Assembly (NCBI GenBank): GCA_947179265.1
Contig: CAMXBB010000029.1
Coordinates: 1-9,756, forward strand
Length of the DNA: 9,756 nucleotides
From: an uncultured Bacillota bacterium
GTDB lineage: Bacteria > Bacillota_I > Bacilli_A > RF39 > UBA660
Direction of reading: 5' to 3'
Of the stretch, positions 1 through 5,350 are shown piece after piece. The notes beneath the pieces were generated by a model, which saw only the letters and a program-made list of their open reading frames with translations, was not told the origin of the DNA and made no database searches. The position numbers and the translations under genes are program-made. Position 1 is the stretch's first letter; every line of letters starts with the position of its first letter.

Positions 1-92
1 AATTTATATTTTTTTAATAGAGAAGCTAGGTAATAATCTAAAGAATCTTTATACTTTAATTTGTTCCACCATGTATTATCTCTTTTTTCCAT
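1..92 (-). CDS. Partial CDS, start of an unknown protein running off the left edge
   Basis: Reading the minus strand from an ATG at 92-90 gives 30 codons with no stop before the window edge. The peptide begins MEKRDNTWWNKLKYKDSLDY and continues as a Leu/Lys/Tyr-rich stretch. A Shine-Dalgarno-like AAGG at 105-102 lies 9 bases upstream of this ATG, which favours it over the in-frame ATG at 101-99 that overlaps the AAGG. A TATAAT box lies a further 16 bases upstream. The visible part has two adjacent Trp and an amphipathic look, with no signal peptide or motif I recognise, so no function is proposed. It is divergent from the XRE gene at 208, sharing a gap of about 115 bases. A chance open frame is possible because only 30 codons are visible, but the start site and promoter spacing make a real gene more likely. 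Confidence 0.5.
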   Translation of the reverse strand, partial: MEKRDNTWWNKLKYKDSLDYYLASLLKKYK

Positions 93-120
93 TTTAATCA
101 TCCTTATATAGATATTGTAT

Positions 121-126
121 ATTATA
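121..126 (-). promoter_or_regulatory. Probable -10 box (TATAAT) for the left-edge gene
   Basis: On the minus strand a perfect TATAAT (126-121) lies 28 bases before the ATG at 92. The best hexamer about 17 bases upstream is TTATTC (149-144), a poor -35, and there is no TGn extension. The box may therefore need an activator, or may be chance in AT-rich DNA. Confidence 0.4.
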
Positions 127-178
127 GCTAGCAACAAATCAACGAATAAGTGAGGTATATTTTAAATTTATCATGGGA

Positions 179-207
179 CAATAATCATGAATATGGAGTG
201 ATTATTG
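179..207 (+). promoter_or_regulatory. Perfect 9-bp inverted repeat enclosing the RBS of the XRE gene
   Basis: CAATAATCA (179-187) and TGATTATTG (199-207) are exact reverse complements separated by 11 bases. The spacer holds the ribosome binding site GGAG (195-198), and the right arm ends directly before the ATG at 208. As DNA it is a plausible operator for the HTH protein encoded next to it, since small XRE repressors often bind dyads at their own promoters. As RNA it would form a hairpin with the Shine-Dalgarno in the loop. The sequence shows the dyad. Either function is inference. Confidence 0.55.
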
Positions 208-435
208 ATGGAAACAGATGAAAAGGAAATATTCTTATTAATTGGTAAGAATTTAAAGAGAATAAGAAAAGAGAAAGGTATGACTCAAGAGGAGTTAGCT
301 CGTCAAAGTACTTATTCATTAGGTTTTATTATGAATATTGAAAGTAATAGTTATTTACAAACCTTTTCATTAGGTACTTTATGGAGATTTTCTAAAGTAT
401 TGAATGTTGATATCAAAGAATTCTTTAAGAGCTAA
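208..435 (+). CDS. Small XRE-family (Cro/CI-type) helix-turn-helix regulator
   Basis: A 75-residue protein that is almost entirely one Cro/CI-type DNA-binding domain. Residues 8-24 form a first helix (IGKNLKRIRKEKG). The HTH follows with MTQEELARQS (25-34) and the recognition-helix region SLGFIMNIES (37-46). The rest ends in the family-typical hydrophobic pattern around LWRFSKVLNVDIKEFF. There is no effector or oligomerisation domain beyond this, so it resembles stand-alone SinR- or phage-repressor-like regulators. The ATG at 208 is chosen over the adjacent TTG at 205 because GGAG (195-198) is 9 bases upstream of it. It likely binds DNA as a dimer, and the 9-bp dyad at 179-207 is a candidate autoregulatory site. 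Its stop overlaps the stop of convergent sigK. The regulated target is unknown, and the protein could control the divergent left-edge gene. Confidence 0.85.
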   Translation: METDEKEIFLLIGKNLKRIRKEKGMTQEELARQSTYSLGFIMNIESNSYLQTFSLGTLWRFSKVLNVDIKEFFKS

Positions 436-446
436 AGCTCTTTTTT
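427..446 (+). terminator. Rho-independent terminator overlapping the XRE stop codon
   Basis: AAGAGC (427-432) pairs with GCTCTT (437-442) around a TAAA loop and runs into six T at 441-446. The stop codon TAA (433-435) sits in the loop. The stem is short at 6 bp. In the opposite direction the stem is followed by AAAGAATTC rather than a T run, so it should not terminate sigK. Confidence 0.6.
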
Positions 447-1124
447 ATTTTTGTTAAATTCACGATATAATTTGGTTATTGCTCGTTTTTCGATTCTTGA
501 TACATATGAACGCGATATTTTAAGCTCTTTAGCTATCTCTTTTTGAGTTAGTTCATCGTTATCTAAAAGGCCATATCTTTTTATGATAATCTCTCTTTCA
601 CGATCAGTTAGAATTCCTAATACTTGGTTTACATATTTAATGTTATCTTGATTGTGTAAAAGTTCTAGGAAGTCGACTTCATCATCCTTTATCACATCGA
701 TTAGATTGATTTCGTTTCCTTCTTTATCATATCCGATTGAATCGTTTAAAGATACATTGTTGTTATTTTTTTTATTACTTCTAAAATACATGAGTATTTC
801 ATTTTCAATACATCTTGCGGCGTAGGTTGTAAGACGATTATTCTTATCTATTTTAAATGAGTCGATACCTTTTATTAGTCCAATAGTACCGATACTTATT
901 AAATCATCGGTATTGTTATCAAACTTTTCAAATTTTTTTACGATATGAGCGACAAGTCTTAGGTTATGTTCGATTAATTTGGCTCGAGCTTCTTTATTAC
1001 CATTACTCATTTCTAATAGATATTTTTCTTCTTCATCCTTACTTAGTGGTTCTGGGAATACATTGATAGAATAGGAACCATGGAAAAGTCCAAGAAGATT
1101 TAATATACTGCTTATAATAAACAT
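432..1124 (-). CDS. sigK: RNA polymerase sporulation sigma factor SigK (pro-sigma-K)
   Basis: A sigma-70-family factor of 230 residues. The body matches sigma-K closely: FPEPLS near residue 23, the region 2 block NLRLVAHIVKKF with DLISIGTIGLIKGID (about 54-88), TYAARCIENEILM in region 2.3-2.4, DKEGNEINLIDV, and a region 4 HTH with LTDREREIIIKRYG and KEIAKELKISRSYVSRIEKR. Sigma-K directs late mother-cell transcription, including coat genes. The first 17 residues are strongly hydrophobic (MFIISSILNLLGLF), followed by SY, matching the membrane-associated pro-sequence that SpoIVFB removes in Bacillus. The gene is uninterrupted, with no skin-like insertion. Frame-consistent GTG (1133), ATG (1127) and ATG (1124) are all possible starts; 1124 gives the best spacing from AGGTGAT (1135-1129). 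No terminator serves this strand, so transcripts may run antisense into the XRE gene. SigE, SigF and SigG are less likely because the sequence is most like sigma-K throughout. Confidence 0.93.
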   Translation of the reverse strand: MFIISSILNLLGLFHGSYSINVFPEPLSKDEEEKYLLEMSNGNKEARAKLIEHNLRLVAHIVKKFEKFDNNTDDLISIGTIGLIKGIDSFKIDKNNRLTTYAARCIENEILMYFRSNKKNNNNVSLNDSIGYDKEGNEINLIDVIKDDEVDFLELLHNQDNIKYVNQVLGILTDREREIIIKRYGLLDNDELTQKEIAKELKISRSYVSRIEKRAITKLYREFNKNKKEL

Positions 1125-1128
1125 CATT

Positions 1129-1135
1129 ATCACCT
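1129..1135 (-). promoter_or_regulatory. Ribosome binding site of sigK, AGGTGAT
   Basis: AGGTGAT on the minus strand is an exact 7-base match to the 3' end of 16S rRNA (anti-SD of AAGGAGGTGATC). The same heptamer lies 10 bases (1224 gene) or 11 bases (yqeG, rsmH), start to start, before the chosen start codons. Applying 11 bases here selects the ATG at 1124. The GTG at 1133 lies inside this element and is therefore not a sensible start. Confidence 0.65.
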
Positions 1136-1146
1136 AATGAATAATA

Positions 1147-1211
1147 CTATCTATTTTGTAAATATATTCGTTAAAATGTTGTAAATAATACAGCTATCTA
1201 TTATAATACTT
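1147..1211. repeat. Short direct repeats in the sigK/VirB2-like divergent region
   Basis: CTATCTATT occurs at 1147-1155 and 1194-1202. TTGTAAATA occurs at 1156-1164 and 1179-1187. ATAATACT occurs at 1141-1148 and 1203-1210. Three 8-9 base repeats in about 70 bases may reflect paired binding sites for a regulator, but the region is very AT-rich and chance is a real alternative. Confidence 0.35.
1179..1207 (+). promoter_or_regulatory. Sigma-A-type promoter of the VirB2-like gene
   Basis: TTGTAA (1179-1184) and a perfect TATAAT (1202-1207) are separated by 17 bases. Transcription would start near 1214, at the first base of the AGGTGAT ribosome binding site (1214-1220), leaving a leader of only about 10 bases before the ATG at 1224. 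Confidence 0.65.
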
Positions 1212-1223
1212 GTAGGTGATATT

Positions 1224-1610
1224 ATGAAAAAAGGACTCACTTTAATATCTTATGTAGCATGTGCATTTGTCTTTATTTTTGCATTTTCGATTAATGTATT
1301 TGCTGCTTGTCCACTAGGCCCAGATGTAACTCGTGATTTACATGGGGCATTAAATATAATAAGAATAGTTGCACCATTACTTGTTATTGGACTTTCAACA
1401 GTTGATGCAATCAAAGCATTAACTAAGGGTGATGGGGGAGCTGATATGAAAAATGTTGCTCAACGTTTTGGTAAACGTTGTATCTATGCGGTATTGTTAT
1501 TTTTCTTACCATTGCTTGTTGATCAAGTAATGCAAATGGCTGATGTTTGGGATGCTAATGGTACTTGTGATCTCGAACATCCAACAAGTAATATGCCAGA
1601 AACAGAATAA
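1224..1610 (+). CDS. Small secreted membrane protein, VirB2/TrbC pilin-like topology
   Basis: A 128-residue protein. Residues 1-27 are a typical signal peptide (KK, a long hydrophobic core, then VFA before ACP), with predicted cleavage after Ala27. Two membrane helices follow: about 42-66 (NIIRIVAPLLVIGLSTVDAI) and about 86-105 (IYAVLLFFLPLLVDQVM). A short cytoplasmic loop between them is rich in Lys/Arg/Gly/Asp (KGDGGAD...RFGKR). Both ends of the mature chain would be outside, and Cys29 and Cys115 both lie there and could form a disulphide. Signal peptide, two helices and a short basic inner loop are the layout of VirB2/TrbC pilin subunits. I assign the resemblance by topology, not by a diagnostic motif, and no secretion ATPase or other conjugation gene is in view. 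A holin-like or other small membrane role is possible. It forms a single-gene unit with its own promoter, AGGTGAT RBS and terminator. Confidence 0.8.
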   Translation: MKKGLTLISYVACAFVFIFAFSINVFAACPLGPDVTRDLHGALNIIRIVAPLLVIGLSTVDAIKALTKGDGGADMKNVAQRFGKRCIYAVLLFFLPLLVDQVMQMADVWDANGTCDLEHPTSNMPETE

Positions 1611-1615
1611 TAATC

Positions 1616-1647
1616 AAAAAGAATGGTTCAATTGAACCATTTTTTTT
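1616..1647 (+). terminator. Strong rho-independent terminator after the VirB2-like gene
   Basis: The perfect palindrome AATGGTTCAATTGAACCATT (1622-1641) is flanked by A-rich sequence on the left and an unbroken T run (1640-1647) on the right. It lies directly after the stop at 1608-1610. The A/T flanks also make it a candidate bidirectional terminator. Confidence 0.85.
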
Positions 1648-1655
1648 GTTATAAT
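1647..1655 (+). promoter_or_regulatory. Extended -10 promoter of the yqeG-yqeH-mutL operon
   Basis: TGTTATAAT is a TGn extension plus a perfect TATAAT (1650-1655), beginning at the last T of the preceding terminator. The -35 position (TTCAAT, 1627-1632) lies inside the terminator stem and is weak, which an extended -10 can compensate for. The leader to the TTG at 1680 is about 18 bases. Confidence 0.6.
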
Positions 1656-1679
1656 ATATAGAGTAAGTAGGTGATAAAT

Positions 1680-2204
1680 TTGATTGATAAGTTTGTACCA
1701 GATAAATATTTTAAAAGTGTCTATGATGTTAATTATAAGTTACTTAAGAAGAGCGGAATAAAGTGTTTGATATTTGATATATCTAATACCTTAGAACCCG
1801 AATCGGTTTCCTCACCTTCAAAGAAGGTTAAGGATTTATTTGAAGATTTAAAGGATATGGGGTTTAGAGTAGTAATACTCAGTAATAACTTAAAAAAAGA
1901 AGTAACTACTTTTAAAGAGTTACTATGTGTTGATTCAGCTTATCTATCATTTAAACCTTTAAAAAGAAAATATAAAAAAGTGATGAAAATTTATAATCTA
2001 CAGGATAATGAAATCGCTTGTATAGGAGATCAGTTATTTTTTGATATATATGGAGCTAATCGTATGAAGTTTACCTCTATTTTAGTAAATCCGATTAGTA
2101 CTGATGAATATACAGTTGCAAAGATTAATCGTAAATTAGAAAATTTAGTTATAAAATATTTAACCAAAAAGGATTTATTTAAGAGGGGAAGATATTATGA
2201 GTAA
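1680..2204 (+). CDS. yqeG: YqeG family HAD-superfamily protein with altered motif I
   Basis: A 174-residue protein of the YqeG (HAD IIIA-type) family. It opens like the family (MIDKFVPDKYF, compare KFFLPDEF in Bacillus). It then shows motif I FDISNTLEP (32-40), motif II VVILSNN, a motif III Lys in SFKPLKRKYKK and motif IV IGDQLFFDIYGANR. Members are putative phosphatases usually encoded next to yqeH. The unusual point is motif I. The family has DxD, as in DLDNTL; here the nucleophile position Asp33 is kept, but the second Asp, the general acid/base, is Ser35 (codon TCT, 1782-1784). Activity may be lost or changed. The start is TTG at 1680, 11 bases from the beginning of the AGGTGAT RBS (1669-1675); the GTG at 1671 lies within that RBS. 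The last 8 bases overlap yqeH. First gene of the operon. Confidence 0.88.
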   Translation: MIDKFVPDKYFKSVYDVNYKLLKKSGIKCLIFDISNTLEPESVSSPSKKVKDLFEDLKDMGFRVVILSNNLKKEVTTFKELLCVDSAYLSFKPLKRKYKKVMKIYNLQDNEIACIGDQLFFDIYGANRMKFTSILVNPISTDEYTVAKINRKLENLVIKYLTKKDLFKRGRYYE

Positions 2205-3177
2205 AATTTGTTTTGGATGTGGAGTTAAACTACAATCTGATGATAAGGAGAAACTAGGATATATACCACCTAAAAAGTTAGATGATGCTAAATATTGTAT
2301 GCGTTGTTTTAGAATGATTAATTATGGTGAAAATAAGGAAGTAAGTACTCCTAAGGATGTAAAAGAGATTATAAATAAGATAAATAAGGATGTTCGTTTT
2401 GTGATCTTCTTAGTTGATTATTTAAATATTAATGATGAAATAATAAAGATTTTCTCATCTATTAAAAAGAGAAAAGTTTTAGTAGTTAATAAATGTGAAT
2501 TATTACCTAAGAATATCAAGAAGAGTCGTATTGAAGAATATTTGCGAGGATATTATAAGATTACTGATCCAATTATCTTAAAGGGTGGAAAACGTAATCA
2601 TGGAGCTAAGAGTGTCTATAATTATTTAAAAGATAATGATATCAAAGAAACCTATATTTTAGGTTTGTCTAATTCAGGTAAATCAACTTTAATAAATGAT
2701 TTAATGGATGTTCTTAAGAGTAATATGACAAAGATTACTGTAAATTCTAAAGCTAATACAACTCTTGATTTTATCAGAGTAAATCTTAGTGAAGATTTAA
2801 TGTTAATCGATTCACCAGGTTTTATTTTAAATAAATCTTTAAATCATGATGCAGCATTAAAGAGTATTACAGCTTATTCAATGCAAATGAAAGAATGTGA
2901 AACGGTTTCTTTACTTGATGATAAGTGTTATCTAAAATTTGATGCTAAGACACCGATTATATTCTATACAAATGTTAATAGTAAGAAGACCATCAAAAAA
3001 TATTATAAAGCAGCACCTGGACTTACTAGTACGATTAAAATCGATAAAGAAAATGTTGATATCGTTTTATATGGTATTGGTTTTGTAACTATTAAAAAGC
3101 CAGTAAATATTACTACTAATATTGATTTAAAAAATATTGAAATAAGACCAAGTATGTTTGGTGGAAAATATGAGTAA
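2197..3177 (+). CDS. yqeH: YqeH, circularly permuted ribosome-assembly GTPase
   Basis: A 326-residue protein with an N-terminal zinc finger, Cys5-x2-Cys8 and Cys34-x2-Cys37. The GTPase domain that follows has its motifs in permuted order: G4 NKCE (98-101) comes first, then G1 GLSNSGKST (156-164), G2 around NTTLD (187-191) and G3 DSPG (205-208). This order, with the zinc finger, is diagnostic of YqeH, needed for 30S subunit biogenesis in Bacillus. Two motif changes stand out. G4 is NKxE rather than NKxD, and the usual PGTT of G2 reads ANTT. The protein is about 40 residues shorter than the Bacillus one. The ATG at 2197 follows a GAGGGGA RBS and overlaps the end of yqeG by 8 bases (ATGAGTAA), indicating coupled translation. 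In Bacillus yqeH is followed by aroD, yhbY and nadD; here it is followed by mutL. Confidence 0.93.
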   Translation: MSKICFGCGVKLQSDDKEKLGYIPPKKLDDAKYCMRCFRMINYGENKEVSTPKDVKEIINKINKDVRFVIFLVDYLNINDEIIKIFSSIKKRKVLVVNKCELLPKNIKKSRIEEYLRGYYKITDPIILKGGKRNHGAKSVYNYLKDNDIKETYILGLSNSGKSTLINDLMDVLKSNMTKITVNSKANTTLDFIRVNLSEDLMLIDSPGFILNKSLNHDAALKSITAYSMQMKECETVSLLDDKCYLKFDAKTPIIFYTNVNSKKTIKKYYKAAPGLTSTIKIDKENVDIVLYGIGFVTIKKPVNITTNIDLKNIEIRPSMFGGKYE

Positions 3178-4939
3178 GATTCAAGTAATGAGCGATAACC
3201 TTGCCAATAAGATAGCTGCAGGTGAGGTTGTTGAAAGAGTATCGAGTGTTGTTAAGGAACTTGTTGAAAATAGTATCGATGCTGGAAGTAAGAAAATTAT
3301 TGTTGAATTAGTAGATAGTGGACTTAAAAGTATTTGTGTAATTGATGATGGTAGTGGAATGGATGGAGTAGATGCTCTAAAAGCTTTTGAAAGACATGCT
3401 ACTAGTAAACTTTTAAAAGAGGATGATTTATTCTTTATAAATACCTTGGGTTTTAGAGGAGAGGCTCTACCTTCGATTGCATCTGTATCCAAAGTGGATT
3501 TAAAAACCTGTATGAAAGATAATGAAGGTAAACATATCGTTATTCATGGAGGTAAACTTATTACTGATGAAGTTGGGGACTCAAGAATAGGTACACGTAT
3601 GGAAGTATCAGATCTTTTTTATAATACTCCGGCGAGACTTAAATATTTAAAGAGTGATACAACAGAGCTTGCTAATGTAACAAGTTTTATTGAAAAGTTG
3701 GCACTTTCTCATCCGAATGTTTCTTTTACCTTAACTAATAATGGTAAAAGAATCGTGTTTACTTCGGGATATGGTGATTTATTAAAAACGATTCATGAAA
3801 TATATGGTTATTCAGTTAGTTCAAATATGATTGAAATCAAAGCTAGTAGTGACGATTATGATATTCATGGATATATATGTAAGCCAGCTATTTTAAAAAG
3901 TAATCGTAATCATATGAATACGATTGTAAATGGAAGATGTGTAAAAAATATTGAAGTTAATAAAGCTATCAATGATGGATATTTTACCTTTAAACCAGAT
4001 ATTAAATATCCTGTTGTTGTAATTCAGATTGATACCGATCCAACGCTAATCGATGTTAATATTCATCCAACCAAACAGGATATTAAATTCTCTAAGATAG
4101 ATGTCTTGACTAAGCTTATTACGGACACAGTAGCAGCTGCTCTAAGGAAAGCATTATTAGTTCCTGAAATAGAAGTAAATACTCCTAAGACTTACTATCA
4201 AGAGATAACTATGCCAGAGGTAAGAGAAGAGGAAGTTCCTTATGAGTCAGTTGAACAAACCCAAATTGATTTTAAAGAGAATGTTTCCTATGAAGAGATT
4301 AAAGAACATGTTGAAGAAGAATCAAGCGGAACTGTTGAAAATGAACTAATTAAAAAGTTGGAGTTATATCCCGTAGGTATCGTTATGGGAACGTATATTA
4401 TTGCGCAAAATGAAGAGAGTATGTTTATGATTGATCAACATGCTGCTCAAGAACGAATCAACTATGAAAAAGTTTTACATGCTTTAGCAAGTGATAAAAT
4501 TTATACGACATCTCTTTTACTACCAATTACGATAGAGTTGTCTTCATCAGAATATTTGCGTATTAAAGAGAACATGCAAATATTAATTGATTTAGGATTT
4601 AAGATCGATGAGTTTGGTGTTAATACCTATATTATAAAGGAACATCCCACTTGGTTAAGGCAAGGATTAGAAACCGAAAGTGTTCGAAAGATATTTGATA
4701 TTATTATCGAAGGTAAGTATCTATTTGACCGAGTAAAGTTTCAAGATCATATTGCTGCTACAATGGCTTGTAAGATGAGTGTTAAAGGAAATGAAGCTAT
4801 AACTTTAGAGCAGGCAGAAAACCTACTTAATGATTTAGTGTTATGTGATAATCCATATAACTGTCCACATGGAAGACCAACAATCATATCTTTTACGAGA
4901 TATGAACTTGAAAGAATGTTTAAAAGAGTAATGAATTAA
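3170..4939 (+). CDS. mutL: DNA mismatch repair protein MutL (endonuclease type)
   Basis: A 589-residue GHKL-ATPase mismatch repair protein that links mismatch recognition by MutS to strand nicking and removal. N-terminal ATPase motifs are intact: LANKIAAGEVVERVSSVVKE, LVENSIDAG, IDDGSGM, HATSKL, GFRGEALPSIASV and GTRMEVSDLFYNTPARLKYL. After an acidic linker (about 335-395), the C-terminal dimerisation domain carries the metal-binding endonuclease motif DQHAAQERINYE (Asp422 onward), which fits DQHA(x)2E(x)4E. It also has ACKMSVK (Cys534) and CPHGRPT (Cys565), and ends near FTRYELERMF. This is therefore the nicking class found in bacteria without MutH. The ATG at 3170 overlaps the end of yqeH by 8 bases and has GGTGGA upstream; the in-frame TTG at 3158 has no better RBS. 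No mutS is in the window, although mutS commonly precedes mutL in Firmicutes. Confidence 0.96.
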   Translation: MSKIQVMSDNLANKIAAGEVVERVSSVVKELVENSIDAGSKKIIVELVDSGLKSICVIDDGSGMDGVDALKAFERHATSKLLKEDDLFFINTLGFRGEALPSIASVSKVDLKTCMKDNEGKHIVIHGGKLITDEVGDSRIGTRMEVSDLFYNTPARLKYLKSDTTELANVTSFIEKLALSHPNVSFTLTNNGKRIVFTSGYGDLLKTIHEIYGYSVSSNMIEIKASSDDYDIHGYICKPAILKSNRNHMNTIVNGRCVKNIEVNKAINDGYFTFKPDIKYPVVVIQIDTDPTLIDVNIHPTKQDIKFSKIDVLTKLITDTVAAALRKALLVPEIEVNTPKTYYQEITMPEVREEEVPYESVEQTQIDFKENVSYEEIKEHVEEESSGTVENELIKKLELYPVGIVMGTYIIAQNEESMFMIDQHAAQERINYEKVLHALASDKIYTTSLLLPITIELSSSEYLRIKENMQILIDLGFKIDEFGVNTYIIKEHPTWLRQGLETESVRKIFDIIIEGKYLFDRVKFQDHIAATMACKMSVKGNEAITLEQAENLLNDLVLCDNPYNCPHGRPTIISFTRYELERMFKRVMN

Positions 4940-4947
4940 AGAAATAA

Positions 4948-5217
4948 ATATCTGAAAACAATAAGGAGCGTGAGGCGGTAATGAAAGATTTAGAAAAGCT
5001 AGGTACTGATTCAGAATTTGTGGATTATTATGATCATGAAGCTTACGAGAGTACATTAAATAAGGAAATGTATGATACAGGAGTTGAACAAGGAAAGCGA
5101 GAAATGATATTAAAACTATATCAAGAAAAAGGTAAAACTATAAAGGAGATATCTGATTTAATAGATTTATCCCAAAGTGCTATTAAACAAATAATCAATA
5201 GTTCAAGCAGTATATAA
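4948..5217 (+). pseudogene. C-terminal remnant of an Rpn-type (PD-(D/E)XK) nuclease/transposase
   Basis: The open frame begins after a TAA at 4945-4947, 8 bases past the mutL stop, and runs 89 codons. The peptide reads through NNKEREAVMKDLEKLG, then a Tyr/Asp/Glu-rich stretch, then GVEQGKREMILKLYQEKG, and ends with a small HTH-like segment (IKEISDLIDLSQSAIKQI). This is the tail pattern I know from Rpn family nuclease/transposases, including the ExGxxxGK repeat. The PD-(D/E)XK catalytic domain is absent. The frame stays family-like upstream of the first ATG (4981), which suggests a truncated older gene rather than a designed small gene. A 78-residue product from 4981 is still possible: AAGGAG (4963-4968) is 12 bases away and GAGGCGG is closer. 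Intragenic short forms of Rpn proteins act as inhibitors in some bacteria, so an orphan inhibitor is an alternative. It is followed by the terminator that would end the mutL operon. Confidence 0.6.
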
Positions 5218-5258
5218 ATTAACAAATATATCAAAAACACTAATGATGTAAAGAATGT

Positions 5259-5285
5259 AAAGGAGTAATCAACACTCCTTTTTTT
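5259..5285 (+). terminator. Rho-independent terminator of the yqeG-yqeH-mutL unit
   Basis: AAAGGAGT (5259-5266) pairs with ACTCCTTT (5274-5281) around a 7-base loop, with seven T at 5279-5285. It ends just before the -35 of the mra promoter, separating the two operons. Confidence 0.85.
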
Positions 5286-5286
5286 G

Positions 5287-5315
5287 TTGTATTTTGTGGG
5301 TATAAGTAGTATATT
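5287..5315 (+). promoter_or_regulatory. Sigma-A-type promoter of the mra (cell division) operon
   Basis: TTGTAT (5287-5292) and TATATT (5310-5315) are separated by 17 bases, giving a start near 5322 and a leader of about 38 bases to mraZ. The three GTGG boxes lie just downstream, where a bound protein would block initiation or early elongation. Confidence 0.6.
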
Positions 5316-5326
5316 ATATCTAGACA

Positions 5327-5350
5327 GTGGTAGATTGTGGAAGAAAGTGG
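5327..5350 (+). promoter_or_regulatory. MraZ operator: three GTGG boxes at 10-bp intervals
   Basis: GTGG occurs at 5327, 5337 and 5347, exactly one helical turn apart, and the third copy reads AAAGTGG. MraZ proteins are ring-shaped oligomers that bind tandem short repeats before their own gene (TGGG-type in E. coli, AAAGTG-type in mollicutes), so this is the expected autoregulatory site. The third box overlaps the mraZ ribosome binding site (GGGGAG, 5349-5354). Another GTGG at 5296 lies in the promoter spacer, 31 bases before the first box. Confidence 0.8.

Noticed and set aside
415..426. 12-bp palindrome AAAGAATTCTTT near the end of the XRE gene
   Set aside because: It is coding sequence, AT-rich and without other support; a restriction-site-like palindrome is likely chance.
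1140..1169. Possible sporulation-type promoter for sigK on the minus strand (GAATA at 1169-1165, TATTAT at 1146-1141)
   Set aside because: The -35 resembles the sigma-G type but the -10 does not fit sigma-G, sigma-E or sigma-K consensus, and TATTAT is too close to the ribosome binding site.
3158..3169. Upstream TTG start for mutL
   Set aside because: The ATG at 3170 gives the family N-terminus and the 8-base coupled overlap with yqeH.
3181..3492. 103-codon minus-strand open frame within mutL
   Set aside because: It lies opposite the highly conserved MutL ATPase domain, is rich in Ser/Leu/Pro as expected of an antisense shadow, and has no sensible RBS.
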